Shown: positions 16,128 to 23,854 of the stretch, piece after piece
Layout of the letters: every line of letters begins with the position of its first letter
Position numbering within the stretch: position 1 is the stretch's first letter
Position numbers and translations under genes: made by a program
The notes under the pieces: model-generated
Seen by the model: the letters and a program-made list of their open reading frames with translations, nothing else
The model's database searches: none
Told to the model about the DNA's origin: nothing
Assembly: GCA_902477615.1 (NCBI GenBank)
Contig: CABSHY010000001.1
Span: 1-32,249 of the forward strand
Length of the DNA stretch: 32,249 bases
Reading direction: 5' to 3'
Source: an uncultured Sutterella sp.
GTDB lineage: Bacteria; Pseudomonadota; Gammaproteobacteria; Burkholderiales; Burkholderiaceae_F

Positions 16128-17023
16128 GATTAGTGATTACGGTCGGTGGCAACGCGCTCTTAAAACGAGGTGAATTGCTAAGCGCTGCCAATCAAAGAGC
16201 CAATGTCCGCACGGCCTGCGCAGCCATTGCCCACGTAATGGCTGCGCACGAAGTCGTATTAAGTCATGGCAACGGCCCTCAAGTGGGGCTTTTGGCCCTT
16301 CAAAACGATGCCTATAAAGCTGTCCCTGCCTACCCCTTTGATATTTTGGGGGCTCAAAGTCAGGCCATGATTGGCGTGATGATGGTCGAAGAACTTAAAA
16401 ATCTTTTACCCGAAAAAGATTTTGTCAATCTTGTCACTCGTACACTTGTCAGTGCAACGGATCCCGCCTTTGATCAGCCGTCCAAATTTATTGGTCCCGT
16501 TTTAACGAAAGATGAAGCTCACGAGTTAGCAAAAGAAAAAGGTTGGGTGATTAAGCCCGATGGTGAACATTTTCGTCGTGTGATCGCGAGTCCCGAACCG
16601 ATTAAGATTTTGGAGTTACCCGCGATTAAAACGCTTTTAGACAATGGCTTTAATGTGATTGCCGCAGGTGGCGGAGGCGTGCCTGTTATCTCTGAAAACG
16701 GGGCGTACAGAGGCATTGAAGCCGTGATTGATAAAGATTTTGCGGCAAGCTTATTAGCGATTGAATTAAAGGCCGAGCGCTTGATTATCGCAACGGATGT
16801 TGATGGCGTTTATGAGGATTGGGGCAAGCCCAATCAAAAGCGCATTGACCGCATTGGTGCAGAAGAATTACTTAAGGGGACGTGGGCACCGGGCTCCATG
16901 GGCCCTAAAGTCAAAGCCGCTTGTCAGTACGTTTTAAAAACCAAAAAAACAGCCACCATTGGAGCGCTTCATGAGATTGAAGCCATGGTGGCCGGTCAGA
17001 AAGGAACAATGATCGTTCCTTAA
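16124..17023 (+). CDS. arcC: Carbamate kinase
   Basis: Amino-acid-kinase-family enzyme of 299 residues that interconverts carbamate plus ATP and carbamoyl phosphate plus ADP. Motifs are VTVGGNALL-like (ITVGGNALLKRG), SHGNGPQVGLLALQ, AAGGGGVPV, DKDFAASLLA and GSMGPKVKAA. It starts with GTG overlapping the rubredoxin stop by 4 bases, so it is translationally coupled to the hydrogenase operon. No arginine deiminase or ornithine carbamoyltransferase gene is nearby. A role in feeding carbamoyl phosphate to HypF is a strong inference from position, not proven. Confidence 0.94.
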   Translation: MRLVITVGGNALLKRGELLSAANQRANVRTACAAIAHVMAAHEVVLSHGNGPQVGLLALQNDAYKAVPAYPFDILGAQSQAMIGVMMVEELKNLLPEKDFVNLVTRTLVSATDPAFDQPSKFIGPVLTKDEAHELAKEKGWVIKPDGEHFRRVIASPEPIKILELPAIKTLLDNGFNVIAAGGGGVPVISENGAYRGIEAVIDKDFAASLLAIELKAERLIIATDVDGVYEDWGKPNQKRIDRIGAEELLKGTWAPGSMGPKVKAACQYVLKTKKTATIGALHEIEAMVAGQKGTMIVP

Positions 17024-17041
17024 CTCAGAAAAAAGAGCAGA

Positions 17042-17392
17042 TTATCGGCAGCGATAAGCGCGACCGATATTGGTGATGTTTTCTAACGAGTTGTCATCAT
17101 CGGTGCTATTAAACGAATCCGTAATCAAAACAACATTGGCGCCAAGTTTGGCGGCTTCATTTCTTAAATCATTACGAGCACCCAAGGCGAGATTCTTGTT
17201 GGGCGTCCAGTTGCCCGTAATCCAATTGCCTTGAGAACCGGCCACTTCACCGACGAATTCGCAACGACCTGCATATTCTTGCGGCATGCTCTGAACGATG
17301 ACGACCTGTTGACCTTGTGGGGTCACAGAAGTAGCGGCACATCCAGTCAATAACAATAACGGAAGGGCAGAAAGTAAAAGAATCTTTTTCAT
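17042..17392 (-). CDS. DUF4156-type lipoprotein
   Basis: A 116-residue small lipoprotein of unknown function. The signal MKKILLLSALPLLLL leads to the lipobox LTGC with Cys18. The mature part has the family pattern GRCEFVGEVAGSQGNW, then ARNDLRNEAAKLGANVVLI. An ATG 60 bases upstream is in frame but would bury the signal peptide, so 17392 is preferred. It converges on carbamate kinase with an 18-base gap and is probably a separate unit. Confidence 0.85.
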   Translation of the reverse strand: MKKILLLSALPLLLLTGCAATSVTPQGQQVVIVQSMPQEYAGRCEFVGEVAGSQGNWITGNWTPNKNLALGARNDLRNEAAKLGANVVLITDSFNSTDDDNSLENITNIGRAYRCR

Positions 17393-17453
17393 GATGTTTT
17401 TTATTAAAAATTTTGCACCCGTTAAGTTTAATGCAAAAAAGCGAATAGACAAA

Positions 17454-17484
17454 GAAAAACGCGAGCTCCGAAGAACTCGCGTTT
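17454..17484 (-). terminator. Terminator of frdC
   Basis: On the minus strand AAACGCGAG (17484-17476) pairs with CTCGCGTTT (17465-17457) around a 10-base loop, and the T-rich GTTTTTC follows. It lies 28 bases beyond the frdC stop and ends the transcript before the lipoprotein gene. Confidence 0.8.
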
Positions 17485-17512
17485 GGTAACTTTTAAATCC
17501 GATTAGGGATTA

Positions 17513-18304
17513 TTAGTTCCACCAGTTGTTGACCGGTTCGTACTTAACGATCGGTTCGCCAGAGTCGACGAGTTCCTTACCGTTGCTGTAGTACGTCCAC
17601 ATCGTCAAGGAACCGCAAGCGATCATAGCGACCACGAGGCAGTACATGATCTTGCGGAGAGCTTCACGGTTACCGGCGCAAACGTCCCACTTGACGGCCA
17701 AGCGGTACAAACCGATCATGCCGTGCAATTCGGTAGCAACCAAGAAGATGAACGTCCAGACCAAACCGTTGTGATACGTGTGAACGGAAGAAAGGTTAGG
17801 TCCAATGGAGTGCGGGTCAAGCAACATCGGCGTGACGTGCGGGAAAACCATGCCCGTCAAGATCACAGCGGTCACGATTTGAACGATCCAAAGCGTGGTG
17901 TCGCGGTGAGCGATGAATTGATATTGGCCCTTGATGTTATGGAACATGCGATAGCTCGTCGGGAAACGACGCAAAGCCATCAAGGCGTGGATGATAACGA
18001 GGAGCGTGATAGCGCCAACGAAAACAACGTGCATCCAAGCTTGTTCTTCACCGAAGATCGGATAACCGCCGGAGAAAGCAACCAAGTTCCAGAAAACGTC
18101 TTTGCCCAATTGAATGGAGCTCGTGAAAGCCATGTGGCAGAACAAGAACAAGCCCAACAAGAGACCCGTGACGGATTGTGCAACGTCACAGTAAGCCGGC
18201 CACTTGCTTGCGCGCTTGGCGTTAGCCAATTCCACACCGGCGATGACTTCTTCAGACGTCGGGGTGTTGGAATACTTTTCTAAGTCAGTGGTATACATCG
18301 ACAT
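17513..18304 (-). CDS. frdC: Fumarate reductase di-heme cytochrome b subunit
   Basis: A 263-residue membrane anchor of the Wolinella FrdC type, which passes electrons between menaquinol and the catalytic subunits. About five hydrophobic segments carry candidate heme histidines in FCHMAF, AWMHVVF, VIIHALMAL, FPHVTP, HTYHNGL and ELHGMIG. No frdA or frdB is beside it: a terminator follows directly and a 300-base gap precedes it. The catalytic subunits must therefore be encoded elsewhere, unlike the usual frdCAB operon. The start is uncertain (18304 or 18298; neither has a good ribosome-binding site). Confidence 0.88.
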   Translation of the reverse strand: MSMYTTDLEKYSNTPTSEEVIAGVELANAKRASKWPAYCDVAQSVTGLLLGLFLFCHMAFTSSIQLGKDVFWNLVAFSGGYPIFGEEQAWMHVVFVGAITLLVIIHALMALRRFPTSYRMFHNIKGQYQFIAHRDTTLWIVQIVTAVILTGMVFPHVTPMLLDPHSIGPNLSSVHTYHNGLVWTFIFLVATELHGMIGLYRLAVKWDVCAGNREALRKIMYCLVVAMIACGSLTMWTYYSNGKELVDSGEPIVKYEPVNNWWN

Positions 18305-18517
18305 GATGAGAGTTTACCTTTATAAGAAGTTATGTCCTAAATTAAACGCGGTCCAAAGCATTTAATCAGACTCTATCAAATAGTAAAAATGTCCGAACGG
18401 ACACGATTACCATTCCGACATACGAATGATCCACCATTTTCATGTAAAAAGGTTTGCGTTATGTCAGAAGTTTTGCTCTTTTTTCAGATTATTTTAAGCT
18501 TCAAAAGAGTAAAAATG

Positions 18518-18529
18518 AGGGTTAACCCT
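18518..18529. promoter_or_regulatory. Palindrome AGGGTTAACCCT, copy 1
   Basis: Perfect 12-base palindrome 214 bases upstream of the frdC start. An identical copy starts 53 bases away, which is five helical turns, as expected for cooperative binding of one dimeric protein. Confidence 0.5.
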
Positions 18530-18570
18530 AGATAGTTGCTTAAATATTCATCAAATGATGTAAAAGCATC

Positions 18571-18582
18571 AGGGTTAACCCT
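18571..18582. promoter_or_regulatory. Palindrome AGGGTTAACCCT, copy 2
   Basis: Second identical 12-base palindrome, 30 bases downstream of the upp stop. It could also act as a short hairpin at the end of the upp mRNA, but the exact repeat favours an operator. Confidence 0.5.
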
Positions 18583-18611
18583 TAATTTCTCGGTTTGAGA
18601 AATTACAATGA

Positions 18612-19259
18612 TCAAAGCGTGCCGAACAAGCGGTCGCCGGCATCGCCCAAACCCGGAACGATGTAGGCTTTTTCGTTCAAATGATCGTCCAAGCTTGCCG
18701 TAAAGACCTTGATATCGGGGTGCAATTCTTGGAAGGTCTTCATCCCTTCGGGAGCGCACAATAAGCAAATAAAGACGATGCGATCGGCCGGTACATTGCG
18801 CTTTTTAAGTACATCCACAGCGTGAGCAGCAGAGTAACCCGTGGCCATCATCGGATCGACGACAAAGAACGTACGATCTTGCACTTCGGGCAACTTCACC
18901 AAATATTCCACCGGGTGATGATTTTCATCACGGTACATACCGATGTGACCAACACGGGCGCCAGGCATCAAATCCAAAAAGCCGTCAGCCATACCAAGGC
19001 CGGCACGCAAAACCGGAACGATCACGGGCTTTTTACCCGACAAGAACGGCGCATCGTATTCGCACAAAGGCGTCTCAATCATGCGCGTCGTCAAGGGGAG
19101 ATCACGCGTGACTTCATAGCCCATCAAAACCGTGATTTCACGCAATAGGGCGCGGAAATCCTTTGACGGGGTATCCTTTTTACGCATGATGGAGAGTTTG
19201 TGCTGAATCAGCGGATGGTCAATGATGTCCAAATTAGGGAAACGAGAATCTTGACGCAT
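18612..19259 (-). CDS. upp: Uracil phosphoribosyltransferase
   Basis: Salvage enzyme converting uracil and PRPP to UMP in the cytoplasm. At 215 residues it has the normal length; the PRPP-binding loop is VVDPMMATGYSA (about 133-144), and the uracil-site C-terminus IVPGLGDAGDRLFGT is intact. AAGGA at 19267-19271 supports the start. It is transcribed alone and diverges from the LapA-like gene. Confidence 0.97.
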   Translation of the reverse strand: MRQDSRFPNLDIIDHPLIQHKLSIMRKKDTPSKDFRALLREITVLMGYEVTRDLPLTTRMIETPLCEYDAPFLSGKKPVIVPVLRAGLGMADGFLDLMPGARVGHIGMYRDENHHPVEYLVKLPEVQDRTFFVVDPMMATGYSAAHAVDVLKKRNVPADRIVFICLLCAPEGMKTFQELHPDIKVFTASLDDHLNEKAYIVPGLGDAGDRLFGTL

Positions 19260-19405
19260 TTAAATGTCCTTCCATTGAAGAGGTTAACTTGACTATCTTA
19301 GCGGTTTCTATCCTGAATTGTGAGCGATTTTTAAAAAAAGGGACCAAAAAGCCTCGAGAGTGTTAAAGTTAGAGGGAAATTGATCTTCAACAGTAAGAGT
19401 TAAAA

Positions 19406-19939
19406 ATGCATCTTCGAACCGTTTTTTTAATCCTTTTGTTAATTTTTTGCTCCATCTTCCTCGTCGTGAACTGGGAAGGTGTGATGGCACCGGTGACGGT
19501 GAATCTGCTTTACACAGAAACGCAAGCACCATTGGGTTTGATTTTGTTATTGGGCCCGGGGCTTTTGATCTTCGTTTGCCTGATTTATGGCTTTATCCAA
19601 CAAGCCGCACTTGCCATGGAGTTGCGCCGCGTTCATCGTCAACTGCAAAACGCTCAAGACTGGGCTTCCAAGGCTGAACTTTCTCGCTTTAATGATTTGA
19701 AAAAAGACATTGATCAACAAATCAAAAAGCTTCAAGATAAGAGCAGTGAGCAACACGCAGCCTTAACGACGAAGTTAACGGCCATTGAAGAAGAGTTAGA
19801 AAGCAACACTCGCGTGACGATTGATTCGATTTCGGCAAGCGTCGGTGAAGTTGAAGATCGCTTAACGCAGCTTGTGGATTGGGCCGGTGGCAAGTCTGTG
19901 ACAATCACTGAAAAAGAAAAGACAGAAAAAGCAGAATAG
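19406..19939 (+). CDS. LapA-like (DUF1049) membrane protein with coiled coil
   Basis: A 177-residue inner-membrane protein. Two transmembrane segments (about 5-22 and 43-65) match the LapA/DUF1049 layout, including VNLLYTETQAPLGLILLLG between and into the second. A charged, probably coiled-coil region runs from about 70 to 155, longer than in E. coli LapA, which takes part in lipopolysaccharide assembly. The usual lapB neighbour is not present. The ribosome-binding site is weak. It ends with TAG and a strong terminator. Confidence 0.75.
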   Translation: MHLRTVFLILLLIFCSIFLVVNWEGVMAPVTVNLLYTETQAPLGLILLLGPGLLIFVCLIYGFIQQAALAMELRRVHRQLQNAQDWASKAELSRFNDLKKDIDQQIKKLQDKSSEQHAALTTKLTAIEEELESNTRVTIDSISASVGEVEDRLTQLVDWAGGKSVTITEKEKTEKAE

Positions 19940-19956
19940 TTTTTCTTAGCTAATGT

Positions 19957-19998
19957 AAAAGAGGTTAGATGGTTTGAAATCTAACCTCTTTTAATTTT
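19957..19998. terminator. Bidirectional terminator between the LapA-like gene and metI
   Basis: A perfect 14-bp stem, AAAAGAGGTTAGAT (19957-19970) with ATCTAACCTCTTTT (19979-19992), has an 8-base loop, with T-rich sequence to the right and A-rich sequence on the left that works as a T-run on the minus strand. The right arm overlaps the metI stop codon. Confidence 0.85.
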
Positions 19999-20689
19999 TC
20001 TCTTTTAATTTTTGTGTGTTGTGTGTTGTGTGCGATTTACGCTTAGAGACTTTTCGCACGCACCAGTCACCGAAACTTTGGATGACTTGAACAAACACAA
20101 TCAAAATCAACACCACGGTCCACATCACATCAGGCATGTAACGGTTGTGGCCGTAACGGATACCGATGTCGCCTAAACCACCGCCGCCGATGGCGCCTGC
20201 CATAGCGGAGTAACCCACCAAGGTCACAATGGCAATCGTGACACCGGCAACAATGCCGGGCAAGGCCTCTGGCAACAAAACCTTATTGATGATTTGCATA
20301 TTGGTGGCACCCATTGATTGAGCGGCTTCAATCAAACCGCGATCGACTTCACGCAAGCTTGTTTCTACCAAGCGGGCAATGAAGGGGGCCACACCAATGA
20401 CTAACGGCACGAGCGTGGCTGTGGTTCCAATCGTGGTTCCAACGAGCAAACGCGTTAACGGGTAGATGGCGACCAACAAAATGATAAAAGGCGTGGATCG
20501 CACGGCGTTAACCAAAACGCCCACCACGGCGTTTGTGCCCAAACGAGGCATTAAGCCGTCTTTGTCGGTCACGTGAAGTAAGACGCCCAAAGGAATACCA
20601 ATGACGCTACCCAAGATACCGCTACCGATCACCATGATGACCGTTTCGACAAAACCGTCGCCTAACAGGGCAATAATTTCGGGACTCAT
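19991..20689 (-). CDS. metI: Methionine ABC transporter permease
   Basis: Membrane permease (232 residues) of the MetNIQ importer for D- and L-methionine. Five hydrophobic segments are visible, with the ABC-permease EAA loop in LIEAAQSMGATNMQIINKVLLPEALPG (conserved EAA at about 143, G further on). The stretch AMAGAIGGGGLGDIGIRYG is typical of MetI. The last 25 residues are charged and rich in Lys/His/Thr, beyond the usual end. The start overlaps metN by 4 bases. The substrate-binding lipoprotein MetQ is not in this operon. Confidence 0.96.
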   Translation of the reverse strand: MSPEIIALLGDGFVETVIMVIGSGILGSVIGIPLGVLLHVTDKDGLMPRLGTNAVVGVLVNAVRSTPFIILLVAIYPLTRLLVGTTIGTTATLVPLVIGVAPFIARLVETSLREVDRGLIEAAQSMGATNMQIINKVLLPEALPGIVAGVTIAIVTLVGYSAMAGAIGGGGLGDIGIRYGHNRYMPDVMWTVVLILIVFVQVIQSFGDWCVRKVSKRKSHTTHNTQKLKEKN

Positions 20690-21735
20690 AACGGCACCTC
20701 TTCATATTCAACGTGATTTTGAGCTAAAAACTGAGTGGCAGCTTCAAAGGTTTGTTGATCCGGGCTTTCAGCCAAAATGGTCAACATCCCGAAGTTAGAA
20801 CCTTGGAGCTCTTCGACTTGGCCCTGCAAAATGTTGAAGTCCACATTGTAGGTGCGCGTCAACATGGAAAGAACGGGGAGCGTCACTTCTGAGCCAATAA
20901 AGGTTAAACGCAAAAGTTTGGCAAAGCGGCCCTTTTCTTCGGCTGCGGCAATCAAGGTCTTCACGTTATCAATAATGCGTTGCGGCATATCGTGAATCAT
21001 GATGTCGGCTAACATGGCGCGTGTCGTAGGGTGCTTAGGGTGACGGAAAACGTCTAAAACGGTACCGGCTTCGACAACTTGACCTTGATCCATCACCACC
21101 ACGCGATGGCAGATTTCTTTCACGACTTCCATTTCGTGCGTGATCAACACAATCGTGACACCCAAGGTGCGGTTGATGTGTTGCAAGAGTTCAAGCGTTG
21201 CACGCGTGGTTTCGGGGTCCAAGGCGCTCGTGGCTTCATCTGAGAGCAAAACCATCGGGTCATTAGCCAAAGCGCGAGCAATGCCCACACGTTGCTTTTG
21301 GCCGCCCGATAATTGAGACGGGTATTTGTCTTTATGATCGTTTAAACCCACCAAGTCAATAAGGTGAGTGACTTTCTTTTCGATTTCAGCCTTGGGCGTT
21401 TTTTGCAATTCAAGCGGCAAAGCGATGTTGTCGAAAACGGTACGAGAGCTCAACAAATTAAAGTGTTGAAATATCATGCCGATTTTCGTGCGGATTTGAC
21501 GCAATTGGGCTAAAGAAAGGTCATTGAGACATTGACCATTGACAACCACACGACCTTGCGTGGGTTGCGTTAAGAAGTTAATCGTACGAACGAGCGTCGA
21601 TTTGCCAGCACCGGAGCGACCGATAATACCGAAGATTTCTCCTTTATTGATATGCAAGGAGACATCCTTTATCGCGTGGACGTCTTTACCGTCCGGTGCT
21701 TTAAACGTTTGGGATAAGTGTTCAATCTCAATCAT
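20686..21735 (-). CDS. metN: Methionine ABC transporter ATP-binding protein
   Basis: ATPase of 349 residues driving methionine uptake. Walker A is GRSGAGKST (39-47), the signature is LSGGQKQR (about 143), and the Walker B region is VLLSDEATSALD. The C-terminal NIL domain (about 270-345) senses intracellular methionine and inhibits the transporter. There is no clear ribosome-binding site before ATG 21735; the region upstream is a folded leader. Confidence 0.97.
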   Translation of the reverse strand: MIEIEHLSQTFKAPDGKDVHAIKDVSLHINKGEIFGIIGRSGAGKSTLVRTINFLTQPTQGRVVVNGQCLNDLSLAQLRQIRTKIGMIFQHFNLLSSRTVFDNIALPLELQKTPKAEIEKKVTHLIDLVGLNDHKDKYPSQLSGGQKQRVGIARALANDPMVLLSDEATSALDPETTRATLELLQHINRTLGVTIVLITHEMEVVKEICHRVVVMDQGQVVEAGTVLDVFRHPKHPTTRAMLADIMIHDMPQRIIDNVKTLIAAAEEKGRFAKLLRLTFIGSEVTLPVLSMLTRTYNVDFNILQGQVEELQGSNFGMLTILAESPDQQTFEAATQFLAQNHVEYEEVPL

Positions 21736-21799
21736 CGTGAGAGAGGCTTCAAAATAATAAGGAAAAGCAAAAGACTATCACGAATCCGTGGTTCTGTCA

Positions 21800-21930
21800 G
21801 GCAAAAAAGGATACTTAAGATCCCAAAGGCACTCTGAGCTAAGACTTAGCCAATAGGTGGCGTCCAAAAACGCACCGGATTGTCTTTACAGCAATCTCCG
21901 TAAAGCCCCTGTTAGACGAGGGAGTAGTCA
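21800..21930 (-). promoter_or_regulatory. Structured leader upstream of metNI (candidate cis-regulatory RNA)
   Basis: Read on the minus strand the 209-base gap folds into a chain of hairpins. These are TCCCT/AGGGG (21923-21919 with 21910-21906), and interlaced pairs CTTTAC... read as GTAAAG and GATTG/CAATC (21905-21878) that could switch or form a pseudoknot. A GGTG-CGT/ACG-CACC stem (21876-21856) and a short GGAT/ATCC stem (21823-21809) follow, the last running directly into six T (21808-21803) like a weak terminator. It does not match any SAM riboswitch I know. Part of it may simply be the 3' end of the preceding gene. Confidence 0.4.
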
Positions 21931-21944
21931 CTTGGCGAAAAATG

Positions 21945-23228
21945 TCAATTAGAGTAATATCGTCTTGAAGGTCCATTTCCTTGTATCATTAACTTTCCTT
22001 CCATGATTAACGCATTCAAGTCCTTCATAATCGTGGGGCGACTTACCTTAAAGAAGGTTTCAATTTCTTGTCTTGTACGTCCGTCAACGCTTTCCCGCAC
22101 ATAGCGTACAATCCTTGACTTCCGATCTGAACCTTCTAAGGTCACATTCGGAAGCTCAATTAAAAACGTTCGACCTACATGACGAAATATTGGTTTTTCT
22201 GCGTACTTCGCGTACCCTCTAACAATATCCCCAAAACCTGTTCCCGCTTTTTCCATCCATCTCAGTCTTACAAAAAGCTCGGACAATTTTTCATTTCGGC
22301 AAAAACTTGCTCCTTCAATCAACGCCTCTTCCAGCGTTAGTTCTGGAGGAATGCCTCCAGGCGTAACAAAGGAAATTACATTTGGATGAATATTGATTGA
22401 AGTTTGCATAGGCGAACTATAGTCTCTGTGCGCTAAGGCATTTGTCAAAGATTCTCGAACTGACAACTTTGGCCATGGTGTTTGTTCTGAGCGTGCTTGT
22501 TGACCGGTTTCTTTGTTAATAAACGGAACATTGATAAGAGAAAGCTTATCCTGAACAACGTTCATTTGTTGCAAAATTGAACCTTGAATACGTTCGGTCT
22601 TAACGACACTACCATCATCTGCATAGTTATTGATGACAATACGGTAGGGGCATTGGTCAGATAAAAGTAGAGCAAGGTTTGTGAATCGTTGAAATGAATC
22701 TACCAACCCCAGTCCAAGCCATGTTGATTTGCTAAAAAGGATGTTGTTATCAGAAAAAATGGCTTCAGTTGATTCAAAGGTCAGGTCATCAAAATTACAA
22801 GGACGGCTTTCCCATGAGCGCGGATCGCCTCTTTGGATAATTTTTATAACTTCATCAATATTGGCTGCAACGGTTTGTCCCCCTAATCGAATGTACACAC
22901 CACCATTAACAAAAGTCTTACCTCGGAAACTATATGGACGAGATGTTCCACTTTCGATAACTATTTGGGCTACAGCCTTGCCATCGTAAAGTTGTTTGTG
23001 GGTTTTAACGAGTTCACTCATAGAGGGCTCGACTCCATTTCGCGCAAAACTCATCACTTGGCGATCAATTTCGTCAAAATCACAGCCAATCACTTCACCA
23101 TCATCCTTGATGCCGAAAAGCAATGTTCCCCCTGCATCATTAGCAAAGGCAATCATTGTCTTTTTTGCAGTGTCTGTCCATCCTTGCTTGTATTCAAGCA
23201 TTGCATTTTCAGGTATTTCGAATTTCAT
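21945..23228 (-). CDS. AlbA_2 (Schlafen-like) ATP-binding transcriptional regulator
   Basis: A 427-residue protein of the divergent-AAA/AlbA_2 group. The N-terminal AlbA_2 domain shows EYKQGW, then MIAFANDAGGTLLFGIKDDGEVIG. A GHKL-like ATP-binding domain reads SVRESLTNALAHRDYS, then GGIPPELT and GTGFGDIVRGY. The C-terminal winged helix is RTRQEIETFFKVSRPTIMKDLNALIMEGKL. Members are putative regulators or stress proteins; the exact role is unknown. ATG 23228 is preferred over a TTG 12 bases upstream, though both have poor ribosome-binding sites. Repeated half sites upstream suggest it controls itself. It stands alone and may be acquired DNA. Confidence 0.82.
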   Translation of the reverse strand: MKFEIPENAMLEYKQGWTDTAKKTMIAFANDAGGTLLFGIKDDGEVIGCDFDEIDRQVMSFARNGVEPSMSELVKTHKQLYDGKAVAQIVIESGTSRPYSFRGKTFVNGGVYIRLGGQTVAANIDEVIKIIQRGDPRSWESRPCNFDDLTFESTEAIFSDNNILFSKSTWLGLGLVDSFQRFTNLALLLSDQCPYRIVINNYADDGSVVKTERIQGSILQQMNVVQDKLSLINVPFINKETGQQARSEQTPWPKLSVRESLTNALAHRDYSSPMQTSINIHPNVISFVTPGGIPPELTLEEALIEGASFCRNEKLSELFVRLRWMEKAGTGFGDIVRGYAKYAEKPIFRHVGRTFLIELPNVTLEGSDRKSRIVRYVRESVDGRTRQEIETFFKVSRPTIMKDLNALIMEGKLMIQGNGPSRRYYSN

Positions 23229-23289
23229 ATGGGCACTCAAAGAACATAGATTTAGTCATTCAAGGCTTTTTGAATGGTTGGTTAGCAAA

Positions 23290-23375
23290 ATCTGTTAATC
23301 TGTCAAATATGACTTAACAGATGTTAGCAGATTTTTGACAAGATCTTTGCAGATAACACAGATAATATTCAAAAA
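23290..23375. promoter_or_regulatory. Operator-like CTGTTA/CAGAT repeat cluster
   Basis: ATCTGTTAA (23290-23298) and TTAACAGAT (23314-23322) form an inverted repeat around a nested GTCA-AATA-TGAC (23302-23313). Further half sites follow: AGCAGAT (about 23327-23332), GCAGATAA (about 23349-23356) and CACAGATAA (about 23358-23366). The cluster starts 62 bases before the AlbA_2 gene, where its promoter should be, so binding of that winged-helix protein is a natural guess. Confidence 0.55.
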
Positions 23376-23615
23376 TCGTTTGAGTAGGCGATTTTTTTCG
23401 CGTAGCTACCTTACTTGTCTAGTGACAAAATGCGGAATGGGGAGGGTGAAGGATCTATCGATTTTCCACCTTTGATCCCGAACCAGTCTCTAAAAGTTAT
23501 AAATATGAAAAGATTGTTGCTCGGTAACTAAGGGTCCTGGTTTACCGGGTGTGTGAATTACCCTCGAATTAACCAGAGGTTTTACGGCTGTTTCTATAAA
23601 CGACAAAGTCTGAAA
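23376..23615. other. Gene-free stretch before tRNA-Thr terminator
   Basis: No gene or RNA was recognised in these 240 bases. One imperfect hairpin is visible around 23530-23580 (CCTGGTT pairing with AACCAGAGG, and GGGT with ACCC inside). Short frames are interrupted and have no ribosome-binding sites. Confidence 0.4.
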
Positions 23616-23617
23616 AC

Positions 23618-23643
23618 AAAAAAACTCGTTCAACTGAACGAGT
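23618..23643 (-). terminator. Terminator of tRNA-Thr
   Basis: On the minus strand ACTCGTTC (23643-23636) pairs with GAACGAGT (23631-23624) around a four-base loop, with seven T following. It lies ten bases after the tRNA 3' end. Confidence 0.85.
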
Positions 23644-23652
23644 CTTGAAGTA

Positions 23653-23728
23653 TGGTGCCGGTTAGAAGACTTGAACTCCCGACCTTCTCATTACGAATGA
23701 GCTGCTCTACCAACTGAGCTAAACCGGC
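23653..23728 (-). tRNA. tRNA-Thr (anticodon CGT)
   Basis: A 76-base cloverleaf including encoded CCA. The acceptor stem is GCCGGTT/AACCGGC, the D-arm GCTC...GAGC, the anticodon loop TTCGTAA and the T-arm around GTTCAAGTC. It closely resembles E. coli tRNA-Thr(CGU). It has its own promoter and terminator, so it is a single-gene unit. Confidence 0.97.
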
Positions 23729-23764
23729 TTTCCATTTAGTATCTCCGTGCATCGGAGAAGTGGA

Positions 23765-23793
23765 ATTATGCAGATGTTTTTTAAAGATTGCAA
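23765..23793 (-). promoter_or_regulatory. Promoter of tRNA-Thr
   Basis: On the minus strand the -35 TTGCAA (23793-23788) and the -10 CATAAT (23770-23765) are 17 bases apart. A 5-bp CTCCG/CGGAG hairpin (23757-23743) lies in the short leader before the tRNA. Confidence 0.7.
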
Positions 23794-23854
23794 GTCTTTT
23801 TTATAAATATTTTTAATATTTTTGTTGAGCTCTTAAAAATCAAACGGTTATGGG

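Larger units (their letters stand above)
18305..18611. promoter_or_regulatory. frdC upstream region with several inverted repeats
   Basis: This 307-base gap upstream of frdC and downstream of upp holds no gene. It contains TGTCCG-AA-CGGACA (18390-18403) with a further half site CCGACA at 18415-18420, and two identical 12-base palindromes listed separately. No clear promoter hexamers were found. The A+T-rich stretch next to the frdC start is the likely promoter area. Confidence 0.45.

Noticed and set aside
16124..17023. Carbamate kinase as part of an arginine-deiminase fermentation operon
   Set aside because: No arcA, arcB or arcD neighbour is present, and the gene is coupled to hupI.
21800..21930. 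SAM-I or SAM-II riboswitch
   Set aside because: None of the conserved core sequences of these classes was seen; only generic structure remains, so it is reported as an unassigned leader.
23530..23580. Small RNA or attachment site near tRNA-Thr
   Set aside because: Only one imperfect hairpin without promoter or T-run, and no copy of the tRNA 3' end was found nearby.
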